From: Caballeronia catudaia
GTDB lineage: Bacteria; Pseudomonadota; Gammaproteobacteria; Burkholderiales; Burkholderiaceae
Assembly: GCF_001544755.2 (NCBI RefSeq)
Contig: NZ_FCOF02000005.1
Span: 1 to 64,000, forward strand
Direction of reading: 5' to 3'
Length of the DNA stretch: 64,000 bases
The notes beneath the pieces were generated by a model. It had not been told where the DNA came from. It made no database searches and was given only the letters and a program-made list of their open reading frames with translations. The position numbers and the translations under genes were made by a program. Shown piece by piece: positions 48,468-57,605 of this stretch (its first letter is position 1; each line of letters starts with the position of its first letter).

Positions 48468-49742
48468 TCAATCAAAGCCGTGAAATACGGCATCGTCAGG
48501 GCCGATCGAGGCGGGTGACTTCCACGCCGCGTCGCGCATCGAATGGCGCACCTGATGCTCGACGCCCAGCAGCACCGCGAAAATCGCCATGCGCACCGCG
48601 ATGCCATTGTCCGTCTGGCGGAAGATCGCAAGACGCGAGTCGTGATTCAGGTCGGTGGCGAGATCGTTCGCGCCGGGGCGGCTGTCGCGCGGCAGTGGAT
48701 GCATGATCAGCGTGTCGCGGCCGCACACATCGTCGACGAGCGCCTGATTGATCTGGAAATCCGGCGTATAGCCTTCGATCGACTCGTCGGCGAAACGCTC
48801 TTTTTGAATGCGCGTGGCGTACACCACGTCCGCGCCCGCGAGACCCGCGCGCAGGTCGCTCGTCTGCGCGATCACGTGATCGCCGCGTCCGATCCGCTCG
48901 ATGATATGCGCCGGCATCTCCAGCGAACGCGGCGACACCAGCGTGAACTTGAGCCCCTTGTACTGCGAAAGCAGCTTCGCGAGCGAATGCACGGTGCGGC
49001 CGTATTTTAGATCGCCGACCATCGCGATGTGCGCGTCATCGACGATCTTTCCAAGACGCGAGAACTCGCGCTGAATCGTGTAGAGATCGAGCAGCGCCTG
49101 GCTTGGATGCTCGCCGGGGCCGTCGCCGGCGTTGATGACGGGAATGTTCGTCGCGCGCGCGAACTCGGCGACCGAGCCTTGCTCCGGATGCCGCACGACG
49201 ATCGCGTCGGCATAGCCGCTGATCACGCGGCTCGTGTCGTAGATCGACTCGCCCTTCGCCATCGAAGAAAAGGTGAAGCCCGTCGTGTCGCACACCGACC
49301 CGCCGAGCCGCGCGAAAGCCGCGCCGAAACTCACGCGGGTGCGCGTGCTGGCTTCGAAGAACAGATTGGCGAGCACCGCGCCTTCGAGCACGCGCGTGAT
49401 CTTCTTGCGCCGCGCGATGGGCTGCATCATGTCGGCCGTCCGGAACAGCGCCTCGGCTGACTCGCGCGAAAACTGGTCGATCGACAGCAGTTGCGGCCGG
49501 CCTTCGAAATCGATAGCCGGAGCTACGCTTTGCGTATATGTACCGCTTTCCGGCATGCCCGAAAGAATCTCGCCGATGTATCGCGCGGCGATTTCCGGCA
49601 TCGCGCGCGATTCCGGCGATTCGTCCGGCAAAAGCCAGGTATCGAGCGCCCGCCGCGACACGCCGATGCGCGACGCGAACACGTCGCGGGTCATGTTCAG
49701 ACGCCGCATGGCGTCGCGAAGAATGGTCTGCTGTTGGCTCAC
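48468..49742 (-). CDS. pyrB: Aspartate carbamoyltransferase with N-terminal helix-turn-helix
   Basis: A 424-residue enzyme; typical PyrB is about 310. Residues 1-60 form an XRE-like helix-turn-helix (ILRDAMRRLNMTRDVFASRI, then GVSRRALDTWLLP). The rest is an E. coli-type catalytic chain that joins carbamoyl phosphate and aspartate. Active-site residues are all there: STRTR at 132-136, Lys163 from SSMAKGES, HPSQALLDL, DLKYGRTVHSL, TRIQKE and HPLPR. No pyrI is adjacent. The extra domain might bind DNA or hold the enzyme in an assembly. It lies 2 kb from the pyrimidine-degradation operon. A standard PyrB may exist elsewhere in the genome. Confidence 0.9.
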   Translation of the reverse strand: MSQQQTILRDAMRRLNMTRDVFASRIGVSRRALDTWLLPDESPESRAMPEIAARYIGEILSGMPESGTYTQSVAPAIDFEGRPQLLSIDQFSRESAEALFRTADMMQPIARRKKITRVLEGAVLANLFFEASTRTRVSFGAAFARLGGSVCDTTGFTFSSMAKGESIYDTSRVISGYADAIVVRHPEQGSVAEFARATNIPVINAGDGPGEHPSQALLDLYTIQREFSRLGKIVDDAHIAMVGDLKYGRTVHSLAKLLSQYKGLKFTLVSPRSLEMPAHIIERIGRGDHVIAQTSDLRAGLAGADVVYATRIQKERFADESIEGYTPDFQINQALVDDVCGRDTLIMHPLPRDSRPGANDLATDLNHDSRLAIFRQTDNGIAVRMAIFAVLLGVEHQVRHSMRDAAWKSPASIGPDDAVFHGFD

Positions 49743-49781
49743 TGGCGCCGCTCTCGGGATATACGCGGCGCGTATACTAGG

Positions 49782-50201
49782 TCACTCGCCGATCAGATGC
49801 AAGACCAGTTCGCGCTGATGTGACGCCGTCCGATGCTCGAAGACGTAAATGCCCTGCCACGTGCCGAGCACCATCCGGCCGGCTTCGACCGGGATCGAAA
49901 GCTGGACGGTCGTCAGCGCGGTGCGCAGGTGCGCGGGCATGTCGTCGGGGCCTTCGGTGTCGTGCACGTAACGGCCGGGCGCTTCCGGCGCGACCGACTC
50001 GAAATAGCGTTCGAGATCGGCGCGCACATCGGGGTCCGCGTTCTCCTGAATCAGCAGCGATGCCGATGTATGCCGGCAAAAAAGCGTGAGCAGGCCGGTG
50101 CGGATATTTTGAAGATCGATCCAGTGATCTATGTCGCGGGTGACTTCGTGCAGGCCGCGCGAGCCTGTCGCGACCGTCAGATGGTGGAGTGCCTGTTTCA
50201 T
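49782..50201 (-). CDS. YjbQ family protein (UPF0047)
   Basis: A 139-residue protein of the YjbQ family. Family signatures are LTLFCRHTSASLLIQENADPDV, PGRYVHDTEGPDDMPAHLRTAL and LGTWQGIYVFEHR, with conserved histidines that bind a metal. E. coli YjbQ has weak thiamine-phosphate synthase activity when overproduced, but the true role is unclear. It is just upstream of the carbamoyltransferase gene on the same strand, 39 bases apart, so co-transcription is possible. Confidence 0.92.
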   Translation of the reverse strand: MKQALHHLTVATGSRGLHEVTRDIDHWIDLQNIRTGLLTLFCRHTSASLLIQENADPDVRADLERYFESVAPEAPGRYVHDTEGPDDMPAHLRTALTTVQLSIPVEAGRMVLGTWQGIYVFEHRTASHQRELVLHLIGE

Positions 50202-50331
50202 GTCGGTCTCGGTCGTGTTCCGGGAAAAGTGGGCGCCGCTTTCATGAGTTTACCGGCTTCCCCGCGCGCTGATCCGTTACGGTTCGATGAACTATCCTGT
50301 CTGCACGACGGTTCGACGAGAGGCGCGCCCG

Positions 50332-50811
50332 ATGACCGAAAGGCTTTCGATAAGAATATCCGCAGCCGTGATCGTCATCGCGCTCTCGTTCGCGGCTCAC
50401 GCCGACGATACGCGCGAAAACCGCGGCGACGATCCCTTCCTGCGCGTATCGAGCGCCATTGCCGATTGCCCCGCGCCACGCGGCCCGTTCGAAACGGAGC
50501 AGGAGTGGCTCGACGAAACGCATTACCGCATCGAGCGCGGCAATAGCTGCTGGATCGCGGGCCGCTGCCGCCTGTCGAACAGCTACGAGTACGACAAGGA
50601 AATCGCGCAAAGCGTGACGCGGCGGCTCAATTCGCTGAACGCGTCGCTGCAATGGCGCGAGAAAACGAGCCTGTGGCTTACGCTGCAACGCCGCTTCATC
50701 TATCTCGACGGCTGCGTATCGCGCGATTTCGACACCGCGCGCTTCGTCTCCGCGCTCGGCGAGACGGCCGATGTCGAAAAGGTCATCGACCGCACGACGC
50801 GGCGGCCGTGA
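50332..50811 (+). CDS. Exported hypothetical protein, possibly BON-like
   Basis: A 159-residue protein with a signal peptide (LSIRISAAVIVIALSFAAHA, cut near AHADD). The mature part has paired cysteines (ADCPAPRG, NSCWIAGRC, LDGCVSRD) that could form disulfides. The last 65 residues alternate helix and strand in a way that recalls BON domains (KEIAQSVTRRLNSLN, LQRRFIYLDGCV, VEKVIDRT). No firm family. The frame extends to 50287, but the ATG at 50332 has a GAGAGG site and starts the signal peptide. The downstream NfeD gene is 74 bases away. Confidence 0.62.
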   Translation: MTERLSIRISAAVIVIALSFAAHADDTRENRGDDPFLRVSSAIADCPAPRGPFETEQEWLDETHYRIERGNSCWIAGRCRLSNSYEYDKEIAQSVTRRLNSLNASLQWREKTSLWLTLQRRFIYLDGCVSRDFDTARFVSALGETADVEKVIDRTTRRP

Positions 50812-50885
50812 TCCCGTAATTGGCCTAAGCTGAAAGAGAGACCGAACACGAGGAACCGCGGCGTGCGCGCCGGCGGTTTTCACCG

Positions 50886-52298
50886 ATGAGAACGAACCTC
50901 GCTGACTGGCTGTGGCTTTGCGTCCGATGCGTGTTCTTGCTGATGGCGTGCGCATTCACGCCGATGAGCGCCGCCGCCGCCGCTGGGACGGCCCCGGTCG
51001 TCGTGATTCCGCTGAAGGGCGCGATCGGCCCGGCGAGCGCGGATTTCGTCGTGCGCTCGCTCGCCCGCGCCGCCGACGAGCACGCGCAGCTCGCCGTGCT
51101 CGAACTCGACACACCGGGCGGACTCGATCTCTCGATGCGCTCGATCATCCAGGCGATGCTCGCTTCGCCGGTGCCGGTGGCCGTGTTCATCGCGCCGAGC
51201 GGTGCGCGCGCCGCGAGCGCAGGCACCTACATCACCTACGCGAGCCACATCGCGGCGATGGCGCCCGGCACGAATATCGGCGCGGCATCGCCGGTGCAGT
51301 TAGGGATCGGGGGCGGCGCGGATCGCGAAGGCAAGTCAGCCTCGGCCACGGACACACAATCGACCGAAACCCGCAAACAGATGCAGGACGCCGCCGCTTA
51401 TATCCGCGGCCTCGCGCAACTGCGCGGGCGCAACGTGCAATGGGGCGAGCGCGCGGTGCGCGAAGCGGTCGCGCTGTCGGCGACCGAAGCGCTGGAGCAG
51501 AAAGTCATCGACCTGACCGCCACCGACGTGCCCGATCTCCTCGTCAAACTCGACGGCCGTCACGTCACGACGGCAAGCGGCGCGCACGTGCTCGCGACGA
51601 AAAACGCGCCGCTCGTCGTGCTGCAGCCCGACTGGCGCAGCCGCTTTCTCGCGACGATCACGGACCCGAGCGTCGCGCTGATTCTGATGATGATCGGCAT
51701 GTATGGCCTCTTCTTCGAATTCGCCAACCCCGGCATGGTGTTGCCGGGCGTCGCGGGCGCGATCTGCCTGCTCGTCGGATTGTTCGCGCTGCAACTCCTG
51801 CCGATCAATTTCGTCGGACTGGGATTGATCGTGCTCGGCCTGGGCTTTCTCGTCGCGGAAATGTTTCTGCCGACGTTCGGCTCGCTCGGCATCGGCGGGG
51901 TCATCGCGTTCGCAATCGGCGCGCTCATGCTGATCGACACCGATGTGCCGGGCTTCGGCGTGCCCGTCGGCGTCGTCATCGGACTCGCGCTTTTCACCGC
52001 GCTATTCGTATTCACCGTGTCGGGCGTCGCATTGAAGGCGCGCAAGCGTCCCGTCGTGAGCGGCAGCGAAGCGATGCTCGGCAGCATCGGCGTGATGCTG
52101 GCGCACGAGAGCAACATCGGCGACAGCGCCTGGGCGCGCGTGCGGGGCGAACGGTGGCGCGTGCAGGCGGCAGCGCTCCGGGCGTTACCGCAAGAAGGCG
52201 CGCGCGTGCGCGTGCTTTCGCGTCATGGACTGACGCTGACCGTCGAGCCGATCGACGAAGCGCGTGAGACTTCTGAACACATCCACAACGAGGCTTGA
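50886..52298 (+). CDS. NfeD-type membrane serine protease
   Basis: A 470-residue membrane protein. Signal sequence (about 1-33), then a ClpP-like serine protease domain (LELDTPGGL at about 72-80, nucleophile Ser111 in ARAASAGTY, general-base Lys164 in TRKQMQDAA), then four or five membrane helices (about 255-380) and a C-terminal OB-fold NfeD domain. The archaeal homologue cleaves the C-terminus of its partner stomatin, and here the stomatin-like slipin gene follows after 3 bases. Together they act in membrane microdomain quality control. A weak RBS precedes the ATG. Confidence 0.92.
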   Translation: MRTNLADWLWLCVRCVFLLMACAFTPMSAAAAAGTAPVVVIPLKGAIGPASADFVVRSLARAADEHAQLAVLELDTPGGLDLSMRSIIQAMLASPVPVAVFIAPSGARAASAGTYITYASHIAAMAPGTNIGAASPVQLGIGGGADREGKSASATDTQSTETRKQMQDAAAYIRGLAQLRGRNVQWGERAVREAVALSATEALEQKVIDLTATDVPDLLVKLDGRHVTTASGAHVLATKNAPLVVLQPDWRSRFLATITDPSVALILMMIGMYGLFFEFANPGMVLPGVAGAICLLVGLFALQLLPINFVGLGLIVLGLGFLVAEMFLPTFGSLGIGGVIAFAIGALMLIDTDVPGFGVPVGVVIGLALFTALFVFTVSGVALKARKRPVVSGSEAMLGSIGVMLAHESNIGDSAWARVRGERWRVQAAALRALPQEGARVRVLSRHGLTLTVEPIDEARETSEHIHNEA

Positions 52299-52301
52299 AA
52301 A

Positions 52302-53075
52302 ATGGGGCTTACTTTTGGTTTCAGCGGCATTCTGATCGCGCTCGTCATCTTCATCGTGGCGTCGGCGGTGCGCATATTTCGCGAGTACGAACGCGGCGTC
52401 GTGTTCATGCTCGGACGCTTCTGGAAAGTGAAGGGACCGGGGCTCGTGCTTATTATTCCGATCGTGCAGCAGGTCGTGCGGATGGACCTGCGCACCGTCG
52501 TGTTCGACGTGCCGCCGCAGGACGTCATCACGCGCGACAACGTATCGGTGAAGGTGAATGCGGTCGTGTACTTTCGCGTCGTCGATCCGGAGCGGGCGGT
52601 GATTCAGGTCGCGCGCTTTCTCGAAGCGACGAGCCAGCTTTCGCAGACCACGTTGCGCGCGATTCTCGGCAAGCACGAGCTGGACGAACTGCTTTCCGAG
52701 CGCGAGCGCCTGAACAGCGACATCCAGCGCGTGCTCGATTCGCAAACCGACGCGTGGGGCATCAAGGTATCGAACGTGGAGATCAAGGACGTCGATATCA
52801 ACGAGACGATGATCCGCGCGATCGCCCGCCAGGCCGAAGCGGAGCGCGAGCGGCGCGCGAAGATCATTCATGCGGAAGGCGAGTTGCAGGCGTCCGAAAA
52901 GCTGCTGCAAGCCGCGCAGATGCTCTCGCAGCAACCGCAGGCGATGCAGTTGCGCTATCTGCAAACCCTGACGACGATCGCCGGCGACAAGAACTCGACG
53001 ATCGTCTTTCCGGTGCCGGTCGATATCGTGAGCACCGTCATCGACCGGATCATCAAAGGCCCGGCGAAGGCTTAA
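52302..53075 (+). CDS. Slipin (stomatin-like SPFH protein)
   Basis: A 257-residue SPFH/band 7 protein. An N-terminal membrane hairpin (about 6-25) is followed by [20 protein letters not shown] and the SPFH core ([27 protein letters not shown] as separate strands), then a coiled region ([23 protein letters not shown]) for oligomer formation. Encoded right after the NfeD protease and probably its substrate and partner. Such proteins scaffold membrane domains. The last 4 bases overlap the convergent AhpD-like gene. Confidence 0.93.
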   Translation: MGLTFGFSGILIALVIFIVASAVRIFREYERGVVFMLGRFWKVKGPGLVLIIPIVQQVVRMDLRTVVFDVPPQDVITRDNVSVKVNAVVYFRVVDPERAVIQVARFLEATSQLSQTTLRAILGKHELDELLSERERLNSDIQRVLDSQTDAWGIKVSNVEIKDVDINETMIRAIARQAEAERERRAKIIHAEGELQASEKLLQAAQMLSQQPQAMQLRYLQTLTTIAGDKNSTIVFPVPVDIVSTVIDRIIKGPAKA

Positions 53076-53608
53076 ACGAGCTTCGGAAAATCGAGCGTCG
53101 TATCGTTCACGCGGTTCACGAGGTTCGTGAAGTTGATGACGCTCATCGCGAACAGCGTGTCGATCACTTGCGCTTCCGAGTAGCCCGCTTCGCGCACTTC
53201 ATTCAGACGCGCCGCGTCGACGGTGCCGGTCGTTCCCGTGACGTGCCGCACGAAGCGCACGAGTGCGTCGCGCTTCGCATTGCCGGTCGCTTCGCCCGCA
53301 CGGATCTGCTGCGTTTCCTGTTGCGAGAGCCCGACCATCTTGCCGACGAGCGTATGCGCGGCGGCACAGTAATCACAGCCCACGAGTTCGCTCACGGCCA
53401 GCTTGATCGCTTCGACATCGGCCTTGTCGAGACTGCTCTTCGCGAGGATCGCGTCGCCGTTGAGCGCGGCGCCGAGCGCGGCGGGGCTATGCGTGCCGAT
53501 GGTCGCATACGCGTTCGGCACCTTGCCCGCGGCCTTCTTGATCGCCGCGAAAAGATCGGCGGTGACGCCCGTGGCTTCGTTGACGTTGATCTGGGAAAGA
53601 CGTGACAT
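53072..53608 (-). CDS. AhpD-like carboxymuconolactone decarboxylase family protein
   Basis: A 178-residue helical protein of the CMD/AhpD family. The redox pair Cys78 and Cys81 with His85 is intact (GCDYCAAAH), the pattern of AhpD-type peroxidase reductants and not of true decarboxylases. It probably removes peroxides or has a related thiol role. Divergent from the LysR gene across 181 bases, which suggests control by that regulator. Convergent with the slipin gene (4-base overlap). Confidence 0.9.
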   Translation of the reverse strand: MSRLSQINVNEATGVTADLFAAIKKAAGKVPNAYATIGTHSPAALGAALNGDAILAKSSLDKADVEAIKLAVSELVGCDYCAAAHTLVGKMVGLSQQETQQIRAGEATGNAKRDALVRFVRHVTGTTGTVDAARLNEVREAGYSEAQVIDTLFAMSVINFTNLVNRVNDTTLDFPKLV

Positions 53609-53789
53609 GGTGTGCTCCTGGGTTCAGTGGTTAGCCGTCTCGCTGGCATGGGTTGAACTTTAGGCGCGTGCGTCTTCCGCGTGAATGCTCGCGCGGCTCG
53701 TAAAACCGCGCGATCGTCTCATCGTGCGAATGCGGCGGCTTCGTGCCATCATCGGGACTTCCCGCACGCATCGCGCGATATAAACGCAT

Positions 53790-54731
53790 ATGGATTATCT
53801 GACGAGCCTGAAGGTGTTCTGCACGGTGGTCGAAGCGAAGAGCTTCTCGCGTGCGGCCGACATACTCGGCTTGTCGCCGCCGGTCGTATCGCGCGCGATC
53901 GCGGGACTCGAAACGCGGCTCGGCAGCCGGCTCTTCAATCGCACGACGCGGCAAATCTCGCTCACCGAAACCGCCGAGCGCTTCTTTGCCGATTGCTCGC
54001 GCGTGCTCGACGACCTTCAGGCGATGGAAGAGCGCGCGTCGCATCGTGCGAGCGAAGCGACGGGCCTCCTGCGGCTCGTCGCGCACACCACCGCGATGAC
54101 GAGCCGCTACACGCCGCTCGTCGCGAGCTTCAGGCGCGCGCATCCGCACGTCGGTCTCGATGTCACGCTGACCGAGCGGCCGGTCGATCTCGTTGGCGAA
54201 GGCTACGATCTCGCGCTCGTGCTGCCCTTCATGCTGTCCACCGATACGGCCGTCACGCGTCTGCTCGAAACGATTCCGCTCGTGCTGGTCGCAAGTCCCG
54301 CGTATCTCGCGCAACATCCCGCGCCGCGCCATCCGTCCGAACTCGTCGATCATCAGTTCGTGCCGATGTCGCCCTCGATCCGCAAGCCGGTGCTGACGTT
54401 TCGCATCGGCGGCGAGGAGGTTCGGGTGCCGGTGAATCACGACATCTCGTCGAACAGCGCGGTGTTCAATCGCGACATGGCGTTGCAAGGCTTCGGCATC
54501 GGCGTGCTGCCGGCGGCGCTCGTCGAACGCGAACTCGCGGAAGGGCGGCTTCTTACGCTGCTCGACGCTTATGAGCGCGTCGATGCCGCGATCGAGATCC
54601 GTATCGCCTACAGTTCGCGGGCGCTGTTGCCGGCGAAGGTGCGCGCGTTCGTCGATCATGCGGTGCGTTTTTGCGCTGATGAAAGCACCACGCTCGACGA
54701 ACCGCCGCTCGCCGCGATGCAGCAAGACTGA
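53790..54731 (+). CDS. LysR family transcriptional regulator
   Basis: A 313-residue LysR-type regulator. DNA-binding domain at about 1-62 (DYLTSLKVFCTVVEAKSFSR, then PPVVSRAIAGLE), then FNRTTRQISLTE, then the effector domain (TGLLRLVAHTTAM onward). Divergent from the AhpD-like gene, its likely target. It also lies 171 bases upstream of the efflux operon on the same strand, but the palindromes there are not of LysR type, so control of that operon is less likely. Confidence 0.88.
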   Translation: MDYLTSLKVFCTVVEAKSFSRAADILGLSPPVVSRAIAGLETRLGSRLFNRTTRQISLTETAERFFADCSRVLDDLQAMEERASHRASEATGLLRLVAHTTAMTSRYTPLVASFRRAHPHVGLDVTLTERPVDLVGEGYDLALVLPFMLSTDTAVTRLLETIPLVLVASPAYLAQHPAPRHPSELVDHQFVPMSPSIRKPVLTFRIGGEEVRVPVNHDISSNSAVFNRDMALQGFGIGVLPAALVERELAEGRLLTLLDAYERVDAAIEIRIAYSSRALLPAKVRAFVDHAVRFCADESTTLDEPPLAAMQQD

Positions 54732-54804
54732 GCCAGAGCCTTATCCGGCAAGGCCGAGCGCGATTCTTTCCGCCAGCGTCATTCTCTCGTGTGCGCCGTG
54801 ACGG

Positions 54805-54833
54805 TTGACATGGTGCATATGCACAACTAGTCT
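54805..54833 (+). promoter_or_regulatory. Efflux operon promoter with embedded palindrome
   Basis: TTGACA (54805-54810), a 17-base spacer, then TAGTCT (54828-54833). The spacer holds the perfect palindrome GTGCATATGCAC (54813-54824), so a bound repressor would exclude polymerase. Confidence 0.65.
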
Positions 54834-54880
54834 TCCGGGCTATGACGGGCAGCGCAAGTTGCCTTTTTCCATATTCATAT

Positions 54881-54892
54881 GTGCATATGCAC
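54881..54892. promoter_or_regulatory. Second copy of the GTGCATATGCAC operator
   Basis: Identical 12-bp palindrome, 68 bases downstream of the first and ending 9 bases before the efflux start codon. It fits a MarR-type dimer site; no marR gene is in the neighbourhood. Confidence 0.65.
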
Positions 54893-54901
54893 AAAAGATA
54901 A

Positions 54902-55993
54902 ATGACGACTCCTACGACGGAAATGCCCTCGGTGGCGGCGCCGGCTCTCGTGAGACCGGCGCGACGGATTCCCTGGATGCTGCTCTCGCTCGGGCTGGTC
55001 GGGCTCGCGCTGATCGCTGCGGTCACGTATTGGGCGCTCGTGCTGCGCTTCGTGCAGACCACGGACGACGCCTATATCGGCGGCGATGTCACCGTGCTCG
55101 CGCCGAAGGTCAACGGCTTCGTCACCGATGTGCTCGTGCAGGACAACCAGCCCGTGAAGGCGGGCCAGGTGTTGATTCGCCTCGACGCGCGCGACTACGA
55201 CGCGCGTCTCGCGCAGGCGAACGCGGAAGTGTCGAGCGCACGTGCGGCGGTGGCCGAGTGGCAGGCGAAGGATGCGTTGCAGGCGGCCGTCATCAATCAG
55301 CAGCAGGCGGAAGTGCGCGCGTCGTCGGCGGAACTCACACGAAGCGGCCAGGATCGCGTGCGCTATCGCGAGCTCGTGAAGGACGACGCGGTGTCGAACC
55401 AGATCGTCGAACGTGCGGACGCGGACTACACGAAAGCGCAGGCGGCGGTGGATCGCAGCGGCGCGTCGCTCGTCGCGGCGAAGCGTCAGTTGAGCGTGAT
55501 CGAAGCGCAGATCGCGGATGCGCAGGCGCGTGTCGCGACCGCCGAAGCCGCGCGTCGCGTCGCGGAGCTGAACGTCGAGTACACGACGATCCGCTCGCCC
55601 GTCGACGGCTACGTCGGCAATCGCACGGCGCGCGTGGGCGTGCTCGCGAACGGCGGTACGTCGCTCTTGACGATCATCCCGTCGACGGGACTCTGGATCG
55701 ATGCGAACTTCAAGGAAGATCAGTTGAAGAAGATGCGCGCCGGCGACGAAGCCGATGTCGAGCTCGATGCGTCGAGCGTGCCGCTCACGGGCCACGTCGA
55801 AAGTCTCGCGCCCGCGACCGGCGCGACCTTCAGCGTGCTGCCCGCCGAGAACGCGACCGGCAACTTCACGAAGATCGTGCAGCGCGTGCCCGTGCGCATT
55901 CGCCTCGATGTGCCGAAGGGCATGGAGTCGGTGCTGCGTCCCGGTCTTTCGGCGACGGTCAAGGTGCATCTGCGCAAGCAGGCGAACGGCTGA
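54902..55993 (+). CDS. Efflux periplasmic adaptor (EmrA/HlyD family)
   Basis: A 363-residue membrane-fusion protein. One membrane helix near residues 25-46, then lipoyl-like half (TTDDAYIGGDVTVLAPKVNGFV), long coiled-coil hairpin (about 95-200) and the return half (NVEYTTIRSPVDGYVGNRTARVG). This is the EmrA arrangement, which links an MFS pump to an outer-membrane channel. No strong ribosome site before ATG; the second operator palindrome occupies that place. emrB-type gene follows after 10 bases. Confidence 0.92.
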   Translation: MTTPTTEMPSVAAPALVRPARRIPWMLLSLGLVGLALIAAVTYWALVLRFVQTTDDAYIGGDVTVLAPKVNGFVTDVLVQDNQPVKAGQVLIRLDARDYDARLAQANAEVSSARAAVAEWQAKDALQAAVINQQQAEVRASSAELTRSGQDRVRYRELVKDDAVSNQIVERADADYTKAQAAVDRSGASLVAAKRQLSVIEAQIADAQARVATAEAARRVAELNVEYTTIRSPVDGYVGNRTARVGVLANGGTSLLTIIPSTGLWIDANFKEDQLKKMRAGDEADVELDASSVPLTGHVESLAPATGATFSVLPAENATGNFTKIVQRVPVRIRLDVPKGMESVLRPGLSATVKVHLRKQANG

Positions 55994-56003
55994 GGAGCGC
56001 GCC

Positions 56004-57578
56004 ATGACCCACACCATTCCCTCCGATCCCTCGACGCAGCCGATCAGGCAACGCGTCTTTGCCTTCGCGCTGATGTGCCTCGGCTTCTTCATGGCGACAC
56101 TCGATATCCAGATCGTGGCGTCGTCGCTGAAGGATATCGGCGGCGGCTTGTCCGCCAGCCAGGACGAGTTGTCCTGGGTGCAGACTTCGTATCTGATCGC
56201 GGAGATTCTCGTCATTCCGATGTCGGGCTGGCTCTCCAAAGTGATGTCGACGCGCTGGCTCTTCGTCGCGTCGGCGGTCGGCTTCACGATCACGAGCATG
56301 CTGTGCGGCATGGCGTGGGACATCAATTCGATGATCCTCTTTCGCGGCCTGCAAGGCGCACTCGGCGCCGCGATGATTCCAACGGTGTTCACGACGGCCT
56401 TCGTGCTCTTTCCCGGCAAGCAGCGCCTGATTGCATCGACGACCATCGGCGCGCTGGCGTCGCTCGCGCCCGCGGTCGGCCCGGTCATCGGTGGATGGAT
56501 CACCGATCAGTGGTCGTGGCACTGGCTCTTCTATCTGAACGTGGTGCCCGGCCTCGTCGTTGCGGTGCTCGTGCCGAAGTATGTGCATATCGACGAACCC
56601 GACGTTTCGCTGCTGAAGAAAGGAGATTACTTAGGCATCCTGCTGATGTCGGGCTTTCTCGGCTGTCTGGAATACGTGCTCGAAGAAGGGCCGCGCAAGA
56701 ACTGGTTCGGCGATGACGCGATCATCGCGTGTACATGGATCTCCGCGATCTGCGGCTTTCTCTTTCTCGTGCACGCGTTCACGGCGAAAGACCCGGTCGT
56801 CGATCTGCGCGCGCTCGCGGTGCGCAACTTCGCGATCGGCAGTCTGCTGTCGTTCGTGACGGGCATCGGCATCTTCGTGTCGGTGTATCTGACGCCCGTG
56901 TTCCTGGCTCGCGTGCGCGGCTTCGATTCGCTGCATACGGGTCTCGCGCTCCTTTCGGTCGGCTGCTTTCAGCTGCTTTCCATCGGTTTTTATGGCGTCG
57001 CGTCGCGTTTCATCGACATGCGCGTGCTGCTCGCCTTCGGTCTCCTTTGCTTCGGCGCGGGCTGTTATTTCTATACGCCGCTGACGCACGACTGGGGCTG
57101 GCAGCAATTCCTGCTGCCACAGGCGCTGCGCGGCATCGGTCAGCAATTCGCGGTGCCGCCCATCGTGACGATGGCGCTTGGTTCGCTGCCGCCGTCGCGA
57201 CTCAAATCGGCGAGCGGTCTGTTCAATCTGATGCGCAATCTCGGCGGCGCGATTGGCATTGCGGTCAGCGCGACGATGCTCAACGATCGCCTGAACCTGC
57301 ATTACCTGCGCCTGAACGAGAACGTGACGATCGGCCGCCCGGTCATCGACGATCTGCTGTCGCGCAGTTCCGCGCATCTCGCGTCCGTCGCGGGCGATGC
57401 GCTCGATGCGTCGCAAGCGGGACTTGCATCGCTGCATGCGCTCGTGATGCGCGAAGCGCTCGTGCTCACCTTCGCCGATTGCTTTTACGTGCTCGCACTG
57501 TGTTTCCTGTTCGGCCTCGTGACGGTGATGTTTGCGAAGCCGGTCACGAGCGCACCGCCTTCGCCCGATGCGCACTGA
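56004..57578 (+). CDS. Drug efflux MFS permease, DHA2 family (EmrB-like)
   Basis: A 524-residue inner-membrane protein with about fourteen hydrophobic segments, as expected of the DHA2 (14-spanner) drug:H+ antiporters. Marks: FMATLDIQIVASSLKDIGGG (motif D1-like) in helix 1, SWVQTSYLIAEI, and motif C-like GPVIGGWITDQWSWHWLFYLN. It would pump drugs or phenolic acids through the adaptor and the outer-membrane channel encoded beside it. GAGGAG lies before the ATG. Confidence 0.94.
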   Translation: MTHTIPSDPSTQPIRQRVFAFALMCLGFFMATLDIQIVASSLKDIGGGLSASQDELSWVQTSYLIAEILVIPMSGWLSKVMSTRWLFVASAVGFTITSMLCGMAWDINSMILFRGLQGALGAAMIPTVFTTAFVLFPGKQRLIASTTIGALASLAPAVGPVIGGWITDQWSWHWLFYLNVVPGLVVAVLVPKYVHIDEPDVSLLKKGDYLGILLMSGFLGCLEYVLEEGPRKNWFGDDAIIACTWISAICGFLFLVHAFTAKDPVVDLRALAVRNFAIGSLLSFVTGIGIFVSVYLTPVFLARVRGFDSLHTGLALLSVGCFQLLSIGFYGVASRFIDMRVLLAFGLLCFGAGCYFYTPLTHDWGWQQFLLPQALRGIGQQFAVPPIVTMALGSLPPSRLKSASGLFNLMRNLGGAIGIAVSATMLNDRLNLHYLRLNENVTIGRPVIDDLLSRSSAHLASVAGDALDASQAGLASLHALVMREALVLTFADCFYVLALCFLFGLVTVMFAKPVTSAPPSPDAH

Positions 57579-57605
57579 ACAGAGCCTCAACTGGATGCTT
57601 CGATC

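Noticed and set aside
54875..56503. A 542-codon minus-strand frame opposite the efflux adaptor and permease genes
   Set aside because: Low-complexity Arg/His-rich translation; the plus-strand genes are unambiguous.
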